Source: Isoetes taiwanensis (Eukaryota; Streptophyta; Lycopodiopsida; Isoetales; Isoetaceae). From it: a stretch of 64,000 nucleotides of DNA. The translations under genes were made by a program, and so were the position numbers. The stretch is taken from NCBI GenBank assembly GCA_021234155.1, contig JAJEKV010000132.1:1550001-1614000 (forward strand), read 5' to 3'. Below the pieces are notes generated by a model, which worked only from the letters and a program-made list of their open reading frames with translations, searched no databases and had not been told where the DNA came from. Of the stretch, positions 1-10,020 are shown piece after piece (the first letter of the stretch is position 1; the number at the start of each line of letters is the position of its first letter).

Positions 1-72
1 GTCTCACCGCGTCAGCGCCGGGACCGAAAATGAAAAGTTCATTATTGGTCTGCAGGCGCAACGTGTGAGACC
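1..72. repeat. 67-base hairpin repeat, copy 1 (cut by window start)
   Basis: Palindromic repeat whose ends pair: left arm close to GTCTCACACGTCGCGCC, right arm the complement ending GTGTGAGAC, with an AAATGAAAAGTTCATTATTGG-like loop. The left arm is imperfect here and begins at the window edge. Related copies lie at 204-270, 6345-6410, 6555-6622 and 16010-16076. Confidence 0.75.
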
Positions 73-335
73 ATGCCCCAAAAGTGCCCAAATCGCTCCA
101 AATCGACCAAATAAGGGGTCAATTACGCCTAACTTCGATGAGTCCAAAGAAATTAGACCCTATATCATCCAAATTGGACAAGTTTAACCCATTTAGAGCC
201 AATGTCTCACACAGCCGCCAGACGTAAAATGAAAAGTTCATTATTGGCCTCGGGCGCAATGTGTGAGACCTCAAACTTTGAACCTCCATAACTTGAGCTC
301 TGAGCTCCAAATCGCTGAAATTTGTTGCAATAGAA
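73..335. repeat. Spacer of the hairpin repeat, shared with 6411-6690
   Basis: The stretch between and after the first two hairpins (runs such as CCCCAAAAGTGCCCAAATCG, then AAATTAGACCCTATATCA) recurs nearly unchanged at 6411-6690 inside the LTR retrotransposon. Hairpin plus spacer has a period of about 205 bases. The window start therefore probably holds a fragment of the same retrotransposon's internal region. No gene is visible. Confidence 0.7.
204..270. repeat. 67-base hairpin repeat, copy 2
   Basis: Begins GTCTCACACAGCCGCC and ends GCGCAATGTGTGAGACC; the arms are complementary over about 18-20 bases with a few mismatches. The left arm is damaged at the CAG/CG position, as in other corrupted repeats of this window. 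Confidence 0.75.
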
Positions 336-888
336 CTGGTTATGGAATCATCTAGATGCATGTTCATCTCTCTTTGTGGCATTCCAAAACTCCAACCGGA
401 ATCTAGAGTAGTTGGAAACAAAAGAATCAAAACGTAACGAAGCTTTACCGTAGAATGTGCTTGAGCACCGATGGATGACAGAGATGAGGGGGCCTATTTG
501 ATCAAGTGGTTGCGCGAAGAAATGCCTTTGATTCTTGATTGCCGCATCCTACCTGGAGCTTGAAGATGCTTGATTGATGGCTTTTGAGTTGTGACCTAAT
601 GCAGAGCGGATCCGCCATAGCCGAAGTTGTGCCTCGTTCTTTGAGGGCAGGCACCACAGAAATTTCTTAGGTTTTCTAATTTCCGTGGGTCGTAGGATTC
701 AAATTGGGTAATCAGACGGCTCAAAATGGTTTTAGGTGACATGGCACAACACGTGGCATAGTTAAAATCGCAGGAAAGTGGGCAGCTTGGGTTAGGCAAC
801 CCTGCTAATGATGCTCAATCAGCCTCAACGAAGTAACACATATCTACTACTACTAAAGTAAAAACCTAAGCTACCAAATATGATTCTC

Positions 889-974
889 CAATATGTTTGT
901 TTACACTACGCATTATGGCACTCAAATATCCCAATATGTTTGTTTACACTACGCATTATGGCACTCAAATATCC
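889..974. repeat. 43-base tandem duplication
   Basis: A unit starting CAATATGTTTGTTTACACTA is present twice in direct succession. The homologous place in copy B (about 37918-37962) has one unit, so the duplication is specific to copy A. Confidence 0.85.
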
Positions 975-1084
975 CATTGCAAATAAGTAAGGGAATAAGG
1001 GCCGGGTCACATCTAGATGTCAACATGGCGTGATGTCAAAATACAAAAAATAAAGGGTCACATGATATATTTTAACATGGATGA

Positions 1085-1216
1085 GAGTTCATGTCAACAT
1101 GGATCCTTTCAACGGGCTCTCTCCTCCATTAGAAGATGAGTTCATGTCAACATGGATCCTTTCAATGGGCTCTCTCCTCCATTAGAACCTTTTAACAGAC
1201 TCTCTCCTCCATTGGA
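1085..1216. repeat. Degenerate tandem repeat, period about 52 bases
   Basis: Two full units and a partial third contain GTTCATGTCAACATGGATCC followed by a CTCTC-rich stretch and CCTCCATTAGAA. They are conserved in copy B (about 38068-38205), where the CTCTC runs are shorter. Confidence 0.7.
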
Positions 1217-3371
1217 AGGGTTCATGTTGACATGCTGCCAACGTGTATAAAAAGTTGGTGAAATCGTTAAATCTACCATGAGTAGTAGACAATCACATGT
1301 AAAGCTGTGGATTAGTTTTTATGTGATATATAAAATGTGATGTAGAATGTACTCATGATGTGATGATGAATAAAATGATGTCCTTTAATAAAAAAACTAG
1401 CAGAACTGCAGGGTTGGGAAGAAGGCTAGGCAGTCGGGCTCACGTCGGTTTTTTCCCGTGGTAATTCGAGGATCGGCGGCAACCTTCTTAGTTTTTCTCT
1501 TCTAGTATGCCTGCAAAGGCTTGGTTGCCTTTGTGTAATGTTAGGAGATTTAAGAATTGCGCGTAATGCACATCCCTACTACTCAATCATGTCTAAATAA
1601 GCGTTTGGTAAAAAAGACTAGGCTATTGTGGTCAAAAGTCCAAGTGGAAAAAAAAGCCTGAGTATTGGGCATCAAACAACTACTTGAACATGCTTTAAGG
1701 TTTAATATGTTGGAGATGTACCGCTTCCCCTTTCGGCGAAATGGGGTTGCCACGGTTTTGAAACAACCGCATTAGTAGCGCCTTATTAAATTTTGAAGTC
1801 CGCCATCGCGTGATCGGCGACACGATCGATCGTGCTTGCTTTCTGGCCCCGGATTCATGAGAGCATCACGCATGCTGACCCGGTAGTAACAAGGTGCTAA
1901 TGCACACGTGTTCTTGCCCACGTGGTTCTATGCCTTTTTGGGCTCACTATCTAAAGCAAACTATTTCAAAAGTGATTATATTGACATTACGTGTTCGTGA
2001 GCATGTACAAAGTGTCCTTGATGCTATTGATGTTTTCTATATTGCTAACCAGGAAGATGATTCAAATGCTAGTGAAGTGGATAGATGTGGATATCCCTGG
2101 TCATTCTAGACTATGGACCACCTGATGGATGGCTCGCCCAATTGAGAACCTCTATTCATGGTGACGAGGCATAGGTTGTACAAAATAATGAGACATAAAG
2201 ATGGAGCAAATTTGGAAAAAGCAATCTTGCTACAAAATTCATATGGTTGAGAAATTGATTAAGGTTTATGGCACCAAAGCTTGTTAGAGGATCACCACGG
2301 TCGCAGACCACTTATTGACCACATTCACCTCGGCCAATTCAATTCAATTTTTATAGCCCAACAATGCTCAATATGAATGTTGTTTGCTTTATAATAATAA
2401 GCAATAACATGCCCAAATACCACCAAGAAAATGTTCAATGCAATGTTTAGTAGGTGTCCCAATGTTCGCAGGTTCTATTTCTTTCATAAGTGCACATACT
2501 ATTATACCAACATGCAAAAAGACATTTCAAGTAAGACATTTCAAGTGCAATTAGTAACGACTTAGACCTTTTTCTCAATAGAGGTGGGCCAATATTTTTC
2601 ACATCACATTAAGTCCGTGAGCAATTATGATTTTGTAACTTTGGGTAAATGCAATTATGATTTGTGACTTCACATCCACAACTGCCAATACAGTATTGGG
2701 ACATTCGAGCCATTAATGGCTGAAAGTTGAAACATTTAATACAATTAACTGAACAATAAAAAGAACTCAAAAAACATACCTCCTACTCATCAAATCTTGC
2801 TCACAAGTTAGGAGTATGAGCGTTTAGCAGGTTGAGTGGGTAGAGCAAAATTTGCATGGCAAGAAATTTATAATTTTTGGTCTATCTACTTTCAAATTTT
2901 GTCCAAAGATTGTTTGGCTTGCAATCCATGGCTCCGACCATTTAAATAGTTATGTTGCTTATAAATGCCGTCTTACAATATTCCAATGGTTCATTGCATT
3001 ACAAATAGCACTACAATCACATGCAAAGAACATGAATGTAGTTGTCATAACATTCCATTTCATGTATTTTTTTGTCTATAATATCTAGTATTTTAGATGG
3101 AGGTTTTGCCAAGTGTGAGTTTTGCTAATGTTGGGAATGAGGGATGGAAAGATATAGAGGAATTTGCCATAAGGAGCTAGAAAGATAATTTATGGTACAA
3201 ATCATACAGACATTCAATTGAGTGTCATAATTGTTCCCTAGTTACAATAGTAGACTTATCATAGAGTTTCCATTATCGTTATTATGGTTTACACAGAATA
3301 AAATTGCATGCATTCTGATAGGCTTAGATAGATTAAGACATTGATGGGATATTGACGTCAAAGCCCTTGGG

Positions 3372-3446
3372 CATCTATATCTATCTATCTATCTATCTAT
3401 ATATCTTCTATCTATATCTATCTATCTATCATTATAATATATATAC
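3372..3446. repeat. TATC/TATA microsatellite
   Basis: Run of TATC units broken by TATA. The matching tract in copy B (about 40075-40128) is shorter, as expected of a slipping microsatellite. Confidence 0.9.
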
Positions 3447-3493
3447 GGCATAGGTCGAGCTTTGGGGAAAGGAGGCTTGGAGCCATGGAGTCA

Positions 3494-4160
3494 ATTTGGA
3501 GACAGAGCGGTAAGGCTCATTGTGGTGGCTTTTTTTTTTTTTTGCGTAAGTAAAATCCAATAAATTAGGGCGGAAGCAAGGAGGAGCCTGAGAGGGGAGG
3601 TGAAGAAAGAACAGAAGATTTGGAATTGAAGAGATTGGTGGGGAGGGAGAGAAAGAGGAGAGTTTTTTTTTTTTTTTTGTGTTATGTAGATGTACATATG
3701 TCAACAAGAGTTTTTAAAAAGAAATGCAGAGCAAACTTGTGCCTTGTGTTGGTGCTTATGCTTAGTAAAAAGAAGGAAATATGGCAAAGCTGAATAAGTT
3801 CATTTGGCATGCACATACAACTACATAAGGTAATTTTTTACTCTTATTGGAACATTATTCAAGAATATGCTGGTGGTGCCTTCAAATGGTATTTGAAAAA
3901 ACCGACACATGATCAAGCATGGAACTGTGCTAGAGATATAAGGTTATTTTTCTTGGAAGGATTACCAAGTTTTTTGTGAGGAAATAATAGACATATGGCA
4001 TGCATGATTGCATGAATATGCAAAAGGTTTTTTTGAAAAAAATGATGTGCTAAATATCTATAAGGTTTGGACTATTGGATATGAAGACGTAGCCTAAATT
4101 GAAGGAAATATTTAGGGTTTCGGTTCCCCTCTGGCAAAAACCGTGAAACTTGGAGAATCG
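3494..4160. repeat. P module, first copy (block 1)
   Basis: Matches the P segments at 18211-18692, 20758-21240, 48753-49432, 51484-51962 and 54004-54494. The leader with long T runs (about 3497-3700) is shared only with 48755-48955, so it marks the true left part of the array. The module breaks off at GAGAATCG, where other copies continue into AGGCGGCATTT; here the LTR element region begins. Its end contains a TTTAGGGTTTCGG telo-box-like motif. Confidence 0.85.
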
Positions 4161-4165
4161 GTGGT

Positions 4166-5847
4166 TGTGGCGTTCCGGCCTGATTATCACGGTCCCGGGA
4201 CATATCATCTTGCCCGAAATCCGTGCATTACCACACGCCCACCAATGGCGTTAATGCATGTAAGCGTATAGCCAGTGGGTAGCCCCTAGGGGGCAACTTG
4301 CAAGGAGTGTGCATTTATTAATGTGCACAATTACCCATGTGCACATTTATCTAGGTGCACATTTTCCCATGTGGACACTTTATGCCAAGTGGGCCATACC
4401 CAAGTGTGCAATTAATGTGCACATTTACCAATGTGCACATTTATTAAGGTGCACACCTTTCCATGTAGATGTATTTATGCCACCTAGCCATTAAAGGCAA
4501 GTGGGCCCATTCCCAATTATCCCACATGCCAAAAGGGGATAATTGGAAACCCTAACCAACCCCCTTGTCTATTTAGGAAGGGAAACCCTAACTTGCCCAT
4601 TTTTCGTTTCTAGGGTTTTAGAGCTCTGTTTTGGCTGCCCCAAGGGTCAAAACCGCCTCCCCCGAACCTCTGCAAAAGAATTGCACCATTAGTTTCCCTT
4701 GATTCGAGCATTTCAAAGGATGGTTCGAACTCGGTCGTGGAGGAGCAACTCAAGGATCAGTGTTGGCCAATTAAATAGTCTAAACCCTATTTTAGTCATA
4801 GAATCAGTAGGTTTAGCCTATTAAATTGCCCATAGCAACCTTCTAGATCTCTAGATACCAGACTCTAACTAAAGAACCTAACTCTATGATATAGATTAGA
4901 TATAGTTCTTTAGTTCTTCTGTGATGTATATGGATGATGTATCTCTATGAACTCCTTGTATTGGGAGGGGGTAGAGACCTAAAGCTTGGTAGTAGATGCT
5001 CCTAGATTAGCCTCTCTAGCACACTATAGATTAGGCTGTGTACAAGAACCACACACAGTTGTGGGTGAAGGGGGCAGTGGCTAGAAGGAGGTTAGGTGTT
5101 CGACTCTTGAGGCATCCCTCCGGTGTGTAAGGCCTCACAGGGATCATTGTGACTAGGTCCTATGGCCCACACCTTTTGCGTCTTGAGGCAAGGCATGGGC
5201 TCACGGGATGCAGTGGAGTGGGGTTCACTTTCCAGTGGGTTGATCCAAATAAGGGCGGTGGCCCTCTAGTCACCTTAGTCGGCATGTAGATCTCGGAGGA
5301 GTGATCCCTACCTGTCCCATCGGGGGTTTGGGAGATGCAACCGAGGAATAGCCCCTTTGGCTATGCACCCGTGAAGACCTACTGATCGAGGCCCCAACAC
5401 TCTTCAACCTACTCTGCAAAGTGTGCCGGGGGAGGCGGATGGAGTGGACAACCCAATGCCATGTTCTTATGCCGACCAAATCCATTGCCATGAATTAAAT
5501 GCGCAATGAACTCGGAGACCCAAGCCGTTAGTCATCCCTTGATGCGAGCCTTGGGTAGGATTCCCATGCATATGCATTGTCTTTGATCATTGTCTATGCA
5601 GATGTGGTGTACCACCCTTCGAGGTGGATATGTGTTTGCTCTTATATCGCGACATGTATGTTTACGCTTCGCAGCTAGGTAGACCACGAGGGAGGCGGGG
5701 GTAAATGACCCTTCGCTCTTCCGCTGGAACCCGTTCTGATTTCAAAGTGTTATGTGGAGGCCCCTATAACCGCATGGAGCCGGTATGGGGATGAACTCCT
5801 TGTTTGTATCTGGTGGGTGCAGTATCTCTGAGTAGGGGAGCGTCACG
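4166..5847 (+). repeat. 5' LTR of the retrotransposon
   Basis: Aligns along its length with 14060-15715. Many differences are loss or shift of the middle base of CAG/CTG relative to the 3' LTR (for example GTTCGACTC against GTTCTGACTC, CTCGGAG against CTCTGGAG), which inflates apparent divergence. Its end is damaged (CGTCACGGAT instead of CGTCACAGT). Five bases GTGGT precede it. Confidence 0.85.
4306..4460 (+). promoter_or_regulatory. GTGCAC(ATTTA) repeat cluster in the LTR U3 region
   Basis: Six to seven GTGCAC palindromes spaced about 20 bases apart, most followed by ATTTA or ATTTT. The same cluster is unchanged at 14183-14335. Repeated short palindromes in U3 often act as enhancer or binding-site arrays; that role is inferred. 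Confidence 0.5.
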
Positions 5848-5860
5848 GATGGTATCGAGC
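5848..5860 (+). other. Primer-binding site after the 5' LTR (corrupted)
   Basis: Reads ATGGTATCGAGC where the copy after the 3' LTR reads GTGGTATCAGAGC. The only internal change is CAG to CG. The intact form complements the 3' end of plant initiator tRNA-Met. Confidence 0.75.
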
Positions 5861-6028
5861 AATGTTCTTGGAGACCAAGAGCAAAGCACGACCATGCTCC
5901 CGATGTTACTAACTTGATAGGATCCTCAAACCTCGAGAAAAATGGGGAAATTTTTTTCTCATTTTTGTAGTATATGCTAAGCTAGTAACAGTTAAAGTGA
6001 TTAAAGTGAATGAGAACATAAAAAGACT

Positions 6029-6108
6029 AAAATTACTGAGCCAAGCCTTCAAAAAGTAGGATGGTCTCAAAATTACTGAGCCAAGCCTTCAAAAAGTAGG
6101 ATGGTCTC
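6029..6108. repeat. 40-base tandem duplication in the element leader
   Basis: AAAATTACTGAGCCAAGCC followed by TTCAAAAAGTAGGATGGTCTC is present twice in a row. The same doublet occurs at about 15898-15977 after the second LTR, so it was in the element before that arrangement formed. Confidence 0.85.
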
Positions 6109-6344
6109 ACACGTCGTGCCAGGACAGATAATGTGTAGGATGGTCTCACACGTCTCAGGGACATGCGACTTACCCGGCTACATCAAAGCTGAGCATTATT
6201 AATTTCGTAAATGATAAAATTTTGTTTAATACAAAGTGTTTTAGGGTAAATTATAAGTGTATAAAGTTACTTAATTAAGTTGAGTTAGTAAGTTTTAGCT
6301 TTTGTTTTAGCCAAAGCAGACATCCTAGGCCAATTGAGGAGGAT

Positions 6345-6410
6345 GTCTCTGCACGTTCGCCAGGACCGAAAATGAAAAAGTTCATTATTGGTGCGGGCAA
6401 CGGTGAGACC
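6345..6410. repeat. 67-base hairpin repeat, copy 3
   Basis: Starts GTCTCTGCACGTTCGCC and ends CGGTGAGACC. Same loop as the other copies, with both arms partly degraded. Confidence 0.65.
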
Positions 6411-6554
6411 ATCTTTAGGAGACCATGCCCCAAAGTGCCCAAAACTGCTCCAAATCGACCAAATAAGGGGTCAATTCTGCCTAATCGATGAGTCCAGTAG
6501 AATTAGACCCTTATATCACCCAAATTGGACAAGTTTAACCCATTTAGAGCCAAT

Positions 6555-6622
6555 GTCTCACACGTCGCGCCAGGACAGAAAATGAAAAGTTCATTATTGG
6601 CCTGGGCGCAATGTGTGAGACC
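6555..6622. repeat. 67-base hairpin repeat, copy 4 (best preserved)
   Basis: Left arm GTCTCACACGTCGCGCCAGG pairs with right arm CCTGGGCGCAATGTGTGAGA over about 20 bases with few mismatches. The loop is about 26 bases. Confidence 0.8.
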
Positions 6623-7342
6623 TCCAAACTTTGAACCTCCATAACTTGAGCTACAGAGCTCCAAATCGCCTGAAATTTGTTGCAATAGAACTGTTAGACA
6701 GCCTAGAATCTATTTATGACCTCAAATTATGCTAGAAATGTCAAACCCCAGCTCAAAATGACCAAAATGGCTCAAACCCTTGAATTGTTTTTTCCAAACT
6801 GTGGTTTGTTTGTAAATAGAAGCATACCCCATTAGTACCTCGCAACTATTGCTCTCGGCGCGAAGCTGATGCCTTACTCCAAGGTAGAAGTGCTCAAGAA
6901 CACCCCTTTGTTATAGTCATCTAGACCTCAGCATAGCAACCCAAGTCCAACTGTTTGTACATCACCTCTGCTCGAGCCAAAGGCATAAACCTTGACCTAA
7001 TTCTGTGTCCTTCTAATAGAGTTTGACTTATATAGCCGCCACATTGACACTCCCTATTGCTAGGGTACCTAGAAAGGAGCTAGAGTCTAGAGTTGCCCAA
7101 GTCACTCCATGTGTAAGAGATTGGACTCCCCCAAACCAACTTTGCTAGGACATTAGAGTATGCCTCAAACATCATGGAGGTCTTGCAAAACAACCCTCAT
7201 GTCATGCCATACCACACGTCCTAATGTCCATAGACTTGGAGATTATAGATATGTCTCCAGTAATGCTGCTCGAGCCATCTTGCTTGCTTATAGAGCCCAA
7301 AATCTTGTAGGAGAGCCCTTCAAGTAGACCCTTAGACTCTAG

Positions 7343-7522
7343 AACATACGAGCGTTGCTTTCGAAGTACAGGGCCAGAGCCACAGACGAGCTAGAGGCAC
7401 AACTTCTTGAAGACATCGAGGTCCCAGCCGATGTACAGACAAATAAGGAGAGGAGACCCAAAGGGCAGATCCAAGAGAGGGAAACTGCAACGACAAACAC
7501 CTCAATCGACAAACGCGAGTAG
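7343..7522 (+). pseudogene. Gag-like coding remnant (function not recognised)
   Basis: An uninterrupted frame from just after a TAG to another TAG, about 59 codons, beginning NIRALLSKYRARATDELEAQ. Leu/Ala/Glu-rich helical character is visible, then a basic stretch (KERRPKGQIQERE). It has no start codon and no recognised domain. It lies in the gag position of the retrotransposon (about 1.5 kb after the primer-binding site), which is the only reason for the label. It could also be chance. Confidence 0.3.
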
Positions 7523-8036
7523 AACGGACACCACCGGCCTATCATCAATCTTCATCAAATGGGAAGAATATTGGTAACCAAGCGGCATCAAAATTTTTCT
7601 AGATGTTAACCTCCCGGCTACCTCCTCCACGAGCTCACATGAAAAAAGGATCTCGACGCCTTCACCAACTCGGCGCACATGAGTTTCAAATGGAAGAATG
7701 CAAGGCAGCAAAATACAGTGCGGGAAGGCGTTAAGACATCGGTGCAGCGTTAGCATCACGAAGAGCTAGGGCGAGAGGGCATAATCTTCGTCGAGGAGAG
7801 AAGTCATGGCGACCACGAGGCGTAGAAACCGGGAGGAAGACCACTACGACCTTGCAGCCCGGCACTCAGCGAATGTCATGCAACGTCAACAAAAGGAGCA
7901 ACCAAGCTAGGCAACCACAAAGCACCTAAGGCTGACCAGGACGACTTCGACTCCTTGCACCAATGAGAACTTCATCGCCGGTTCCAAAAGTAGGAGACCA
8001 TGAGGGGGAGGAGCGATATCGGGGAACATCTCCGAC

Positions 8037-8342
8037 TTGAAGGCCTATATCAGCGTTAGGGGCAAGATCAAGGAGGAGAATATTCCGCTCGAACAAGATT
8101 TCTGGATCCAGAAACACCTAGAAACCAAAGGAAGGACGACCTTACTACGTCAGCCAAGGAGGGCGAGACTCGAATGGATAGGACCCAAGGGACGGAGGAG
8201 ACGACCTAACCAGCAGGTACAAATCACGCAAAGGCGACTAGAAGGAACCATGGTGGGGGCAATGGAGATGACCACACTCCCAGGCACAGGAGAGGCACCT
8301 CGGAATGAAGCAAAGCCCAAGCAACAGGAGTCGCACTCGTAA
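8037..8342 (+). pseudogene. Basic ORF in the retrotransposon interior, possible gag fragment
   Basis: 101 codons beginning MKAYISVRGKIKEENIPLEQ and ending in a Lys/Arg/Gln-rich tail. No CCHC knuckle, no protease triad. The same strand and the position downstream of 7343-7522 fit a broken gag gene. Arg-rich composition such as PKGRRRRPNQQ would suit nucleic-acid binding. No family is recognised. Confidence 0.3.
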
Positions 8343-9599
8343 ATTCAACTTTACGGAATTAATGACAATGCCCCGCCACCGACCCACGATCTCAGAGCTT
8401 CGAAGACATTCAAGAACGCCCGACTGCAACAGCCAGGTGATCCTATTCAACCGATCAATGGCACCGCACACCGGCAACCTTGCAATGACACAATGCATAT
8501 AGGGACGTTGAGCGGTCACCGCATTCCTTACGACGGACATACACATTAAGGAGGAGCATCCTTTTCAAGGGATCACATTGACGAACACTCTTCGCAACTT
8601 GGGGTGGCGAGCCCGGATCGAGACATGAAGCTCAACAATAGTAGCGACATCTCAAAAGGAATCCCGAGTCAACCGAACGAAGAAGATGCAAAGAAACCAA
8701 GGATCAAACGCGATAGGAGGAAGGGAAACCCTAAAGGAGTATAAACATTTAAGTAGATCTTCGTAGTTGTTTTGAAAAAGTGGATGAATTAAAAAAAAAC
8801 CCCAATGTAAATGTGTATATGTCTATTGTATATCTCGGGTGCTCACAGATATAGTGGAGAAACATGAGTTTAAAGCCATGTTTTACGGATTTAGTGCTTA
8901 GATCAGGAAGCTCCTTCACTTCGACTGCCAAATGAGGAAGCAAGGAAGCACAACTGTAGCCCAAGATCAAAATAGAAGAGCAACTACGAGGGAGAAACGA
9001 CCAGAGCCCAAGCAAACCTTCGACTCCAAACACTTGGAAGTGCCCTCAAGTAGAAGACCGCCATTCCACCCAATGTCGAATAAGAGACAACACCGGGTCA
9101 TGTCAAGATCATCACCGTGCACCAGACATCGTCGACGCAACACTACCTCTTGTGGCGGCAACACTTGATGAACTTATGACACGATCGGCCTCAACAATAG
9201 AAGGAGGAACGACCCGACATCAACGAGGCCAACTAAGAAGGCAACATCTCGGCGACCATAATTCCACCTTGTGGTAATATAGGGTGATCGCTAGGACACG
9301 TGTATTAGATGGAGAGGCACTACGAAAGGCAACAAGGACGAGGAGATATGCCTTCAACAACTAGGTGATGGCCGTCGGTACTCTACCAAGAATTAGAAGA
9401 AAAGAAGCCGATCAGTATCTCGGACATGTGGGACATCAAACGCCAACAAGCGTATGAGACTGTTAGACACCTTAACGACAAGGATAGCAACTCAAGCACC
9501 TTCCCGGCAAAAAGAGAATTCAAGATAATAGCCGGGTTATTCAACGACAAAGAGTATATCTAAGGCAAGTACTTCTTCAACTCAAGGGTCAAGTGCCGC

Positions 9600-10020
9600 G
9601 GATATAGGGACCGGTGTAGGTTAAGTACGCCGCGTCGCGTTCACGTTTTCCATATAGCGTCCGCACCCATATCGCTGACCGCGTGCTTATTCATTTTGTG
9701 CATCAAATAAGAACAAATTTTTTTGGTTTGTTGTTTCGTCTGCTGTCTGGTCACGTGCTATAAGTCTGGGCTGGTCACGGTACGTGCATTTATTCTAGGT
9801 ACAAGCACAAGTACTTTTTCAAAAAATGAAAAAAAAATTTTTTTCGGTTAACATCGTCATCGCGTACGATTTTATGGTACCTGCCGTCTGCGTCGCCAGG
9901 CGTGCTTAAACAACAACTTTGACGTCGTTTATGCGTTAAAGCCCGGCCATCGTCACGTTACCGTCTTGTCACGTTGCATCACGTCTTGTCGTCACGGTCA
10001 CGGGGAAGTCCAGATACTAC
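9600..10020. other. CACG/ACGT-rich spacer with long A/T runs
   Basis: Non-coding stretch with about a dozen CACG or CGTG motifs (GTCACGT, GGTCACGG, CATCACGTC) and a run of A joined to a run of T near 9827-9844. It differs in composition from the coding-like DNA on either side and has no match elsewhere in the window. Confidence 0.4.

Larger units (their letters stand above)
333..3493. repeat. Segmental module S1, copy A
   Basis: This 3.2 kb module recurs in the second block as 26330-26399, 31177-31646 and 37891-40180, where a LINE and a 6.2 kb segment interrupt it. Copy A has the uninterrupted joins, at 391-397 for the LINE and near 860 for the 6.2 kb segment. Copy A also carries about 275 bases (roughly 1552-1826) missing from copy B, and a tandem doubling at 889-974. 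I see no credible gene; short ORFs in it are not conserved in frame between copies. Confidence 0.85.

Noticed and set aside
1885-1900. GTAACAAGGTGCT, resembling the 3' end of small-subunit rRNA
   Set aside because: Only about ten bases match, with no further rRNA similarity on either side.
4161-4165. GTGGT on both outer sides of the LTR pair as a target duplication
   Set aside because: On the right the same bases are the start of the primer-binding site present after every LTR, so the match is not independent.
4309-4494. 61-codon ORF (MHLLMCTITHVHIYLGAHFP) identical in both LTRs
   Set aside because: It comes from the GTGCAC(ATTTA) repeat inside the LTR; identity reflects LTR duplication, not protein conservation.
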